Positions 1-5,041 of a stretch of DNA of 7,967 nucleotides are shown here, piece by piece. The DNA is taken from contig CAYNAW010000052.1 in assembly GCA_964395545.1 (NCBI GenBank), forward strand, positions 1-7,967. The letters run 5' to 3'. The position numbers were made by a program, and so were the translations under genes. This stretch comes from CAYGVX01 sp964395545 (GTDB lineage Archaea > Thermoproteota > Bathyarchaeia > Bathyarchaeales > SOJC01). Position 1 is the first letter of the stretch. Each line of letters starts with the position of its first letter. The notes under the pieces are model-generated. The model was not told where the DNA came from. It ran no database searches and saw nothing but the letters and a program-made list of their open reading frames with translations.

Positions 1-1190
1 TCGAGTCCCAGCGACGGGTCGTGCTCCAACGTACTGTCGCCGAAGTACGGGTACGCCAAGAAGAGCCGCAGGTGACTACCGGCAGAAATGTAGGAAGCGG
101 TCACGTCCACCACGGTCGCGTTGTCGCCGTCGCGGATGATGGCCTGGGGGACGAACTTGAAGTAGCCGGCGACGGTGGCGTTATGAACCTGGAAGCGAAG
201 CCGGTGGCGTTCTCGAAGCCGTGCCTGCGCGGTCAGAGGCTGTTCCATCGCGCCTGCCATCGTCTTGTTCTCCGCAACGCCCACCTGGACGCCTTCGACG
301 TACATGTTCTGCGTCCTCGAAGCGGTCTCGACGTGGCCGTCACTTGTCTCGACGTCTTCTTCGGCGAGGGCAATCTGGTCCATCGAGATGGAGCAGAGGT
401 TTATCCACAAAGCCAGCCCCGCCTTCTTGACGGGAACGTCAATGCCATATTCGGCCAGCTGGTCGAGCAGCGGCTGGATGAGGTCGATGTTCCACGTCCA
501 GTTCTTGACGATGAGGTCCATCTTCAACTCGCCCGCCCCCACGTCATACGTGTAGAGGCCTTCGACGTCTTCAGTAGCTGCGGTGTAGTAGAACCGGCAT
601 CGGATGATCACGTTGTGCTCCGCGAATTTGAGGTTGGGGAAAGGCACTTCCACCAGGGTGAAGTTGAAGGACAAGTATTGCACGTCGCCGCGCGTCACGT
701 CCACGGGGCCGGTGAGGTTCCACGTGCAGGCGTTGAAGGGCAGGTAAGGACTGTGCAAGCCGTATTCCAGTGCCAAGTACATGAGGCGCTCTCGGATTCG
801 GTTCCGCACCATCTCTTGGAGCCTGTATTGCCCCGGCTCGAAGTATCGTTCGCTGAGCATGGCCTGCATTGTCAGCGCCGTGGCCTCGTAAGTCCGTCGA
901 TAGTAGGGGTGGTCAAAGGTCAAGAACTCAATCAAGCCCTTGTACTTGACGACGTGGACGTTGCTCGTGTCGTTGGCGTACCACCAGAGGAACATGGGTT
1001 TCTCGCCGCCGGCGGGAAAGAGAATGTTAATCGTGTCCGTCTTGATCCACTGCCACTTGTTGCGGTAGGTGGTGACGTCGGGCGCGGTCAAAGTCTCGGG
1101 GGACGCGGCGTTCGCGAGGAGCGGAAGCATCAGAGACACGGTCAGAATCGCCAGGGTAGCGGTTCCCAGAAAGCTTTTTCCTGTTTTCAA
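1..1190 (-). CDS. Secreted, sequon-rich protein of unknown function (3' end outside window)
   Basis: The minus strand is open for 396 codons from a TTG at 1190-1188 to the left edge, so the C-terminus is missing. The product begins with a typical Sec signal peptide: Lys at residues 2 and 5, a hydrophobic core at about 7-25, and a likely cut after Ala-Asn-Ala (26-28). The exported part is rich in aromatic residues and beta-branched stretches and holds seven N-X-T sequons (N73, N158, N176, N230, N308, N337, N357), as expected of an N-glycosylated archaeal surface protein. Cysteines lie at 155, 198 and 266. I recognise no domain and propose no function. The TTG was chosen because GGTG sits 8 nt upstream and the signal peptide follows at once; no ATG lies near. 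It follows the winged-helix regulator gene on the same strand with about 100 bp between, containing a TATA-like box and a repeated palindrome, so it probably has its own regulated promoter. The long plus-strand open frame opposite it is a shadow. Confidence 0.85.
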   Translation of the reverse strand, partial: MKTGKSFLGTATLAILTVSLMLPLLANAASPETLTAPDVTTYRNKWQWIKTDTINILFPAGGEKPMFLWWYANDTSNVHVVKYKGLIEFLTFDHPYYRRTYEATALTMQAMLSERYFEPGQYRLQEMVRNRIRERLMYLALEYGLHSPYLPFNACTWNLTGPVDVTRGDVQYLSFNFTLVEVPFPNLKFAEHNVIIRCRFYYTAATEDVEGLYTYDVGAGELKMDLIVKNWTWNIDLIQPLLDQLAEYGIDVPVKKAGLALWINLCSISMDQIALAEEDVETSDGHVETASRTQNMYVEGVQVGVAENKTMAGAMEQPLTAQARLRERHRLRFQVHNATVAGYFKFVPQAIIRDGDNATVVDVTASYISAGSHLRLFLAYPYFGDSTLEHDPSLGL

Positions 1191-1225
1191 GCTTATTTCA
1201 CCGAAATAACCTTGTACACGGCTTC

Positions 1226-1232
1226 GTTTAAG
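1226..1232 (-). promoter_or_regulatory. TATA-like box for the secreted-protein gene
   Basis: On the minus strand the sequence reads CTTAAAC within TTTCCTTAAACG, 36-42 bases upstream of the TTG start at 1190. That would place transcription start about 10-15 bases before the start codon, leaving room for the GGTG ribosome binding site. The match to the archaeal TATA consensus is only moderate, so position supports it more than sequence does. Confidence 0.4.
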
Positions 1233-1239
1233 GAAATCG

Positions 1240-1292
1240 GTTCGACAAACCTCGAACTTCGCCGTAGAACAGTTCTAGAAACCTCGAACTTC
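1240..1292. repeat. Two 21-bp direct repeats, each an inverted repeat; candidate operator pair
   Basis: Positions 1240-1260 and 1272-1292 match at 19 of 21 bases and start exactly 32 bp apart, about three turns of B-DNA. Each unit contains an inverted repeat: GTTCGA-N6-TCGAAC at 1240-1257 (perfect) and GTTCTA-N6-TCGAAC at 1272-1289 (one mismatch). Between them TAGAAC-A-GTTCTA (1265-1277) is another perfect palindrome. The inner copy ends 8 bp upstream of the TATA-like box of the secreted-protein gene, and the outer copy touches the stop codon of the regulator gene. This arrangement suits two dimers bound on the same face of the helix. The adjacent winged-helix protein is the obvious candidate ligand, but that is inference. 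Confidence 0.6.
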
Positions 1293-2086
1293 TACGACAG
1301 GAGTCCTAACGCCAGGAGGATCGTCGTATTCAGGTAGAGGACCAGCAGGCTGAGCACGATGGCTTTGTCGAGGCGGAGTCCCTTGCCGAACGAGTAGGCC
1401 GAGGCGAGGAGCATCACACTCCACACGATGAGGACGAGGAGAAAGTAGCGGGCCACCTCGTACGAGATGAACAAGTAGAGATACGGAAACAGGGCCACGG
1501 GAAACGAAGCGATGCCTAAGCACACGAACAACTGCAAATCCCCGCCTACCCGGCGGAAGACCCCGTAGATCACGAGTTCCGAGAAGAAGAAGAGGCTGAC
1601 CCAGTTGAACAGGTAGAGCACCGCCGTCGTTTCGAACCCGTACCTCGTGAACGGCGAATAGAACAAGAGCAGCGACTGCGACGCCGCGAACGCCGACCCC
1701 AACGCGCCGAGGACCAAGACGACCAACGCGACGGGCACAAACCCCAGCGGACGAGCCGTCTTGGCAAACACGGGCGCCAGAAACAGCCACCGCACCACGC
1801 GGTGACCACTCGTTTCGCTCATCTCCAGCGACGCCGACGGCGCGCCCCCACCTTTCAACGACTGATGCAAAAGCCGTCCCCGGTCGTTCAGCCGATACTT
1901 GCGCTCCCGATCCTGCGTCACGTACTCCGAAAGCATGTCCAAGTGATAGTAAACCGTGCCTACGCCTAACCCCAACGTCTGCTTGAGCTCCTTGAACCCC
2001 GCTTTCTCCTGCTCGCCCAAGACCTCCACGATCCTCCGACGGGCAGGGTCCCGGAGAAGCGTATGATACCGCGACTCGTCGTCCAT
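1292..2086 (-). CDS. Membrane-anchored winged-helix transcriptional regulator
   Basis: The product is about 264 residues. The N-terminal 80 form an ArsR-like winged helix: a first helix around SRYHTLLRDPARRRIVEVL, a second around FKELKQTLGL, a recognition helix VGTVYYHLDML, then a wing ERKYRLNDRGR. After a Gly/Ser-rich linker come five hydrophobic segments at roughly 115-135, 153-176, 186-206, 210-232 and 241-262. Such fusions in archaea are taken to be one-component, membrane-bound regulators, in which the membrane part senses or tethers and the N-terminus binds DNA. I saw no ligand-binding motif in the membrane part. The ATG at 2086 has GGGGTG only 3 nt upstream; a GTG at 2092 would add two residues and lacks a ribosome binding site. 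The gene diverges from the glycosyltransferase gene and precedes the secreted-protein gene on its own strand. Confidence 0.85.
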   Translation of the reverse strand: MDDESRYHTLLRDPARRRIVEVLGEQEKAGFKELKQTLGLGVGTVYYHLDMLSEYVTQDRERKYRLNDRGRLLHQSLKGGGAPSASLEMSETSGHRVVRWLFLAPVFAKTARPLGFVPVALVVLVLGALGSAFAASQSLLLFYSPFTRYGFETTAVLYLFNWVSLFFFSELVIYGVFRRVGGDLQLFVCLGIASFPVALFPYLYLFISYEVARYFLLVLIVWSVMLLASAYSFGKGLRLDKAIVLSLLVLYLNTTILLALGLLS

Positions 2087-2089
2087 CTG

Positions 2090-2110
2090 CACCCCACGGC
2101 TGCGTGGGTG
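2090..2110. promoter_or_regulatory. Inverted repeat over the regulator's ribosome binding site
   Basis: CACCCCACG and CGTGGGTG are separated by a 4-base loop, with one bulged base in the first arm. In the minus-strand transcript the second arm carries the GGGGTG that precedes the regulator's ATG, so folding would hide the ribosome binding site. As DNA it could equally be an operator for autoregulation. If the mRNA were leaderless from 2092, the hairpin would not form in it. Confidence 0.4.
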
Positions 2111-2149
2111 TCTTAGACGCCGACGAGTATGTATGTTTTGCGGGGGGAA

Positions 2150-2168
2150 TATTCTCCGCGGAGGAATA
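2150..2168. promoter_or_regulatory. Palindromic element in the divergent promoter region, candidate operator
   Basis: TATTC and GAATA flank a self-complementary TCCGCGGA core with one extra G, giving a nearly perfect 19-bp palindrome. It overlaps a second palindrome, GAATATTC, at 2147-2154. It lies between the diverging regulator and glycosyltransferase genes and just upstream of the TATA-like box of the latter, where a regulator could act on either promoter. Its sequence differs from the GTTCGA-type repeats at 1240-1292. Confidence 0.4.
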
Positions 2169-2172
2169 GGGC

Positions 2173-2178
2173 TTTATT
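2173..2178 (+). promoter_or_regulatory. TATA-like box for the glycosyltransferase gene
   Basis: TTTATT within GGGCTTTATTGCC lies 38-43 bases upstream of the GTG at 2216. The spacing predicts a leader of about 15 bases that would include the GGGAG ribosome binding site. This supports the GTG start over the in-frame ATG at 2129, which lies upstream of this box. Confidence 0.4.
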
Positions 2179-2215
2179 GCCGGCTCCGGCTTCTGCTCCT
2201 CTGAAGGGAGAAAGG

Positions 2216-3607
2216 GTGGCCACTTCGAAGCCGAAGGCTAAACGCGTCTATTGCTTATTGCTGCCCCTGCCTTTCCTCGTGGCATTCGCCTCGTGGTGGA
2301 GCTTCCCCGCCCTGGCGGGATGGCTGTCGACAACCCTCTTCAAGTACGAGCCCGCGCGGCTTCCGGCGAACTGGCTCTGGTCTGCCCTCGCCATGCTCTA
2401 TTACTCATGGTTCACCTTTCTCTCCATCGGGGTCGGCGGTTCTTTAGCCATCGGCGCCTGGATTTCGCGCCGCATGACCAGACGAGAGAAGATGGTCTTT
2501 TACCCGATGGTCTCCTTCGTCATTCCGGCTTTTAACGAGGAGCGGACATTGCCGCGGTGCATCAACAGCCTAGTCGCCTGTGCAGCTGAATATCCTGCTC
2601 CCGCCGAGGTCATCGTGGTAGACGATGGAAGTACGGATGCCAGTTATGAGACGGCGTTCGCGAGTCTGCAGCTCAACATGCAGCGGCACCCTGCCGTTCG
2701 CGGTCGAGTGGTTCGGCATATGGCCAACCTCGGCAAGGTGGAGGCTCTGCGGACCGGTGTGAACCGTGCGTCGGGACAGGTGGTCGCGGTGGTGGATGCG
2801 GATTCATGGTGGTACTCCGACGCGTTGCGGGGCTTGGTGGAATATATGGGTGCTGAGGGGAAAGCGGCCGTGACCGGTTACGTGCATCCGACGGACGATG
2901 GCGGTGACGGTAGCTCGTTGGTGCATCTGCAGCAATTGGAGTACAGTCAGGGGTTGAGTGTCTTTCGTTGTGCGCAGGCGTTGGGAGACGCCGTGACCGT
3001 CGTTCCCGGCGCGATTGGGCTGTTCGACGCGGAAATTCTGCGGCGTGTGTTGAACGGGAAGGAATTGCGGTCGGTCGCGGAGGATTCGGAGATTACGTTA
3101 GAGCTACATAAGCAAGGCTACAGCGTGGGATACTTGAATATGGCTCGAAGCGGCACGGTGGCTCCTAAGAGCTTCGGCGAGTTCTGGAGGCAGCGACAGC
3201 GATGGTTTGTGGGCTGGCTCCACAACACGCTAGGCGTACATCGCGGGGTATTGTTGAAGCAGCGTTGGCTCAGCCTGCTCCTGTGGTACAGTCTTCTGGT
3301 CGAGTATTTCGGGTCGTTCATTGAATTGGCGGCTGTGGCGAGTTTTCCCGTTCTGTTCTGGTTTGCGCCGGACCGAATCCTCTTCCTCCTAAACCTGGTG
3401 TGGTTCGGCGGCTATGCCCTGCTGGTGGGAATTGTGACTCAGGCCGTGGCGCTGCGGTTTGCCTACGGGAAGCACAATCCCAGGCATCTTTTGCTCTACA
3501 CGCCTTTCTACTCGATCATGTGGCTGGTCAACCTCGGCGCCAAAACGGTCAGCCTAGTACGATACGCGTTAGGCTATAGAGGAAAATGGCACATCTCGCG
3601 ACAGTAG
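2216..3607 (+). CDS. Processive family-2 glycosyltransferase, membrane-bound (polysaccharide synthase type)
   Basis: With a GTG start at 2216 the protein has 463 residues, typical of hyaluronan, poly-GlcNAc or cellulose synthase-like GT2 enzymes. The start is preceded by GGGAG with a 5-nt spacer; an in-frame ATG at 2129 would add 29 residues that look non-coding. Order of parts: two N-terminal membrane helices (about 12-35 and 55-82); the nucleotide-sugar fold opening with SFVIPAFNEE; the UDP-binding VVDDGSTD (DD at 136-137); the metal-binding DAD at 194-196; acceptor-region VVPGAIGLF (about 262-270); the catalytic-base ED at 289-290; QRQRW at 326-330; then three or four C-terminal helices forming a likely export channel. 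All motifs of a processive, inverting enzyme are intact. The sugar and product cannot be read from sequence. Its divergence from a membrane-bound regulator suggests a regulated surface glycan. Confidence 0.88.
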   Translation: MATSKPKAKRVYCLLLPLPFLVAFASWWSFPALAGWLSTTLFKYEPARLPANWLWSALAMLYYSWFTFLSIGVGGSLAIGAWISRRMTRREKMVFYPMVSFVIPAFNEERTLPRCINSLVACAAEYPAPAEVIVVDDGSTDASYETAFASLQLNMQRHPAVRGRVVRHMANLGKVEALRTGVNRASGQVVAVVDADSWWYSDALRGLVEYMGAEGKAAVTGYVHPTDDGGDGSSLVHLQQLEYSQGLSVFRCAQALGDAVTVVPGAIGLFDAEILRRVLNGKELRSVAEDSEITLELHKQGYSVGYLNMARSGTVAPKSFGEFWRQRQRWFVGWLHNTLGVHRGVLLKQRWLSLLLWYSLLVEYFGSFIELAAVASFPVLFWFAPDRILFLLNLVWFGGYALLVGIVTQAVALRFAYGKHNPRHLLLYTPFYSIMWLVNLGAKTVSLVRYALGYRGKWHISRQ

Positions 3608-3705
3608 CCCCCTGGTAGTCGTCACCTGCATCCGACCGCGTCCGGACATGAGCACCTCCAACAGAACGACCTAGTCTGCACGCGGAACACTCTTGAAACA
3701 AGGAG
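3608..3705. other. Gene-free spacer between glycosyltransferase and tRNA
   Basis: No ribosome binding site with a following frame was found on either strand and no long T-tract is present. The tRNA is transcribed toward the glycosyltransferase gene, so both transcripts must end in or near this stretch. Confidence 0.5.
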
Positions 3706-3806
3706 TGGTAGCGGGGAGTAGATTTGAACTACCGATCTCTGGGTCTCTCCGAGCGTCGAACACTCTTATGAGCCCAGCGGGTTAAACCTGGCTACCCCAC
3801 CCCGCT
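3706..3806 (-). tRNA. Initiator tRNA-Met(CAT), intron-containing, CCA encoded
   Basis: Read on the minus strand from 3806, the cloverleaf is complete: acceptor AGCGGGG/CCCCGCT, D stem GGGT/ACCC with an 11-nt loop, anticodon stem CTGGG/CCCAG, variable loop AGATC, T stem GGTAG/CTACT with loop TTCAAAT, discriminator A, then CCA at 3708-3706. Removing a 22-nt intron gives the loop CTCATAA with anticodon CAT. It is the initiator rather than the elongator or an Ile(CAT) tRNA because it has A1-U72 and three consecutive G-C pairs at 29-31/39-41, the hallmarks of archaeal and eukaryotic initiators. The mature molecule is 79 nt including CCA. It loads methionine for translation start. Confidence 0.95.
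3745..3766 (-). other. tRNA intron after position 37, bulge-helix-bulge site
   Basis: The 22-nt intron lies at the canonical archaeal position 37/38. It can fold into a GAGTG/CGCTC hairpin. A central helix forms between loop bases CTCA (32-35) and intron GGAG, with three Watson-Crick pairs and one A-G mismatch. It is flanked by 3-nt bulges TAA and AGA, each cut after the second base. This fits a slightly relaxed motif for the tRNA-splicing endonuclease. The exact ends follow from restoring a 7-base loop and from this fold. Confidence 0.85.
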
Positions 3807-3836
3807 GCACAGTTCCAAACAGATACCACGACTTGC

Positions 3837-3843
3837 TTTAAAA
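3837..3843 (-). promoter_or_regulatory. TATA box of the initiator tRNA gene
   Basis: TTTTAAA on the minus strand is centred 34 bases upstream of the tRNA 5' end. This is the normal distance for an archaeal box A with a short 5' leader removed by RNase P. Confidence 0.6.
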
Positions 3844-3870
3844 CATTTTGAGACACACACACGCAAAACA

Positions 3871-3877
3871 TTAAAAC
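3871..3877 (+). promoter_or_regulatory. TATA-like box for the PAC2-family gene
   Basis: TTAAAAC, preceded by an A-rich stretch (GCAAAACA) that could serve as BRE, lies 36-42 bases upstream of the TTG at 3913. The predicted leader is about 10-15 bases and shows no ribosome binding site. The layout closely resembles that of the element at 4892-4898. Confidence 0.45.
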
Positions 3878-3912
3878 ACCCCGTCTACCCTTCTCTACTC
3901 AGTGCATACCAC

Positions 3913-4560
3913 TTGGAAAAACCCTACTTCCGCCAGCTCTTTAACCCGAAACTTCAAAGCCCCATCCTAGTCGAAGGGCTCGCGGGCTACGGCAACGTCG
4001 GCAGAATCGTCGCAAAATCACTGATCCAACACAGCAACGCCAAACTCTTCGCCGAATACTACGCGCCCTTCTTCCCAGACTATGTCGTCGTGAACAAAGA
4101 CGGCTTATGCAGCCCCCCGCACTATCGGTTCTACGCCGCGCACGCCGAGAAGGAACCGAGCCAAGCCATCCTCACCGGAAGCTCGCAGCCGCAGCTCGAC
4201 AACGTAACCGCTCACTACGACATCTGCGAAAACATCCTAGACTACATGCAGCAACTCGACTGCAATCTCCTCATCACCGTAGGCGGCATCCCAGTCTCAA
4301 GCGAGAAAAAAGACGTGTACGTCGCGGCCACGTCCCACGAACTCGCCTCCGACCTGATGGCACAAGGCGGCGTCCTCTACGGAAAGGGCCGAATCATGGG
4401 CGTCACCGGGCTGCTGCTGGGACTGGCACGAGAACGTGGACTCGACGGCCTCTGCCTCTTAGGCTCAACCAGCGGGCTAAAGTCCGACAAAGCCGCCGGC
4501 GACACCGTGTACCAGTTTCTGCTCAAAATCCTCCGAAAAGAGCCCCAACGAGGCCTGTGA
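3913..4560 (+). CDS. PAC2-family protein (proteasome assembly chaperone homologue)
   Basis: The 215-residue product carries the family's landmarks: GLAGYGNVGRIVA at 22-34, the TGSSQP turn at 88-93, TVGGI at 122-126, and a long conserved block at about 157-187 (GKGRIMGVTGLLLGLARERGLDGL, then CLLGSTS). Archaeal members (the PbaA/PbaB group) are relatives of eukaryotic PAC2, which helps assemble the 20S proteasome alpha ring, but many archaeal paralogues have no tested role and some bind other partners. The C-terminus ends in polar residues (LRKEPQRGL) rather than the HbYX motif used to dock on the proteasome, so a direct proteasome role is not shown. The start is a TTG without a visible ribosome binding site; no better in-frame start lies upstream. 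It stands alone next to the tRNA, reading away from it. Confidence 0.88.
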   Translation: MEKPYFRQLFNPKLQSPILVEGLAGYGNVGRIVAKSLIQHSNAKLFAEYYAPFFPDYVVVNKDGLCSPPHYRFYAAHAEKEPSQAILTGSSQPQLDNVTAHYDICENILDYMQQLDCNLLITVGGIPVSSEKKDVYVAATSHELASDLMAQGGVLYGKGRIMGVTGLLLGLARERGLDGLCLLGSTSGLKSDKAAGDTVYQFLLKILRKEPQRGL

Positions 4561-4573
4561 ATGGGGAAAAAGG

Positions 4574-4579
4574 TTAATA
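4574..4579 (+). promoter_or_regulatory. TATA-like box for the small membrane protein gene
   Basis: TTAATA follows the purine-rich GGGGAAAAAGG just after the PAC2-family stop codon, 44-49 bases upstream of the ATG at 4623. The small gene therefore probably has its own promoter rather than relying only on read-through. Confidence 0.4.
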
Positions 4580-4622
4580 GCGCAGCCTCAACGTATGTCT
4601 GAGAACGGAGGACCCCTGCAAA

Positions 4623-4823
4623 ATGAAAACCTCCAGCAAATCCGGAAAGAAAGAAGTCAGGCAAACCCTCTACGCAGTACTGGCCGCACTGCTCTGCTTC
4701 ATCGGACCCACGTACCTCATAGTCGTCATGGACAGCATTATCCCCCTCGCGTACGCGCTGACTGTGGGCTTCGCCCTCTTTCTCGTGGGACTCGTCCTCA
4801 TCCTCAGACTCGTCAGAGAATAA
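4623..4823 (+). CDS. Small two-helix membrane protein, function unknown
   Basis: The 66-residue product has a basic, Ser/Lys-rich head (residues 1-13), two hydrophobic segments at about 15-36 and 40-63 joined by a very short turn containing one Asp, and a charged tail (RLVRE). The positive head suggests that both ends face the cytoplasm. A GGAGG at 4607-4611 precedes the ATG with an 11-nt spacer, which together with the upstream TATA-like element makes this a real gene despite its size. I recognise no family. It follows the PAC2-family gene by 62 bp on the same strand. A longer open frame from 4595 in another register overlaps it but has low-complexity, Arg/His-rich content and no ribosome binding site. 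Confidence 0.72.
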   Translation: MKTSSKSGKKEVRQTLYAVLAALLCFIGPTYLIVVMDSIIPLAYALTVGFALFLVGLVLILRLVRE

Positions 4824-4891
4824 TCCGATTCCTCAAACCTGCGCACAAAATCCTCTCCAACTCATTTTCTGCACACACGACACGAAAAAAG

Positions 4892-4898
4892 TTATAAC
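4892..4898 (+). promoter_or_regulatory. TATA box with A-rich BRE for the lysine-rich peptide gene
   Basis: TTATAAC preceded by CGAAAAAAG is the best archaeal promoter match in the window. It predicts transcription start near 4920 and a leader of about 18 bases that carries the GAGGG ribosome binding site. Confidence 0.6.
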
Positions 4899-4938
4899 AC
4901 CTTCAGGCAAATAATAGAGCGAGATAGAGGGAAAATAC

Positions 4939-5001
4939 GTGTCTTGTTGTGCATCGAAGAAGAAAGCGGTCAAGAAGAAAGCAGTTAAGAAGAAGAAGTA
5001 A
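4939..5001 (+). CDS. 20-residue Cys-Cys, lysine-rich peptide with KKKAV repeats
   Basis: A GTG at 4939 opens a 20-codon frame ending in TAA. The product is MSCCAS followed by KKKAV, KKKAV and KKKK: ten lysines in the last fourteen residues and an adjacent cysteine pair near the N-terminus. Evidence that it is expressed is strong for its size: TATA at 4892-4898, GAGGG at 4927-4931 with a 7-nt spacer, and a T-tract after the stop. The DNA shows the pentapeptide duplication as a 15-bp tandem repeat with two differences at third codon positions (GCG-GTC versus GCA-GTT), which suggests selection on the protein. Role unknown. The tail recalls histone H1-like basic tails and would bind nucleic acid; the cysteine pair could bind metal or form disulfides. 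A longer frame (4949-5185) in another register overlaps it and is a shadow. Confidence 0.65.
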   Translation: MSCCASKKKAVKKKAVKKKK

Positions 5002-5027
5002 GATTACAGGAATCCGCGGCTTTCTCA

Positions 5028-5041
5028 CCTCCCTCTTTTTA
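5028..5041 (+). terminator. T-tract terminator after the lysine-rich peptide gene
   Basis: A pyrimidine-rich run ending in CTTTTT (5035-5040) lies 35-40 bases past the peptide stop codon and is directly followed by the stop codon of the converging transporter gene. Archaeal termination often uses such T-runs without a stem-loop. Confidence 0.45.

Noticed and set aside
21..1337. 438-codon plus-strand open frame
   Set aside because: It is antisense to a minus-strand gene with a clear signal peptide and ribosome binding site; its translation is Val/His/Arg-rich, has no ribosome binding site and ends in the next gene's 3' region.
1275..1809. Minus-strand frames overlapping the regulator (1275-1790, 1570-1809)
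   Set aside because: Arg/Ser-rich shadow frames inside the winged-helix membrane protein gene.
2129..2215. N-terminal extension of the glycosyltransferase from ATG 2129
   Set aside because: It would contain the palindrome and the TATA-like box and has no ribosome binding site; the GTG at 2216 has GGGAG at good spacing.
3685..3767. Ten-base repeat GAACACTCTT at 3685-3694 and 3758-3767 (inside the tRNA intron)
   Set aside because: Too short and without extended similarity; a chance match is likely, and no attachment-site or element boundary was seen nearby.
4107..4664. Frames at 4107-4577 (plus) and 4377-4664 (minus)
   Set aside because: Arg/His- or Ser/Pro-rich shadows of the PAC2-family gene in other registers.
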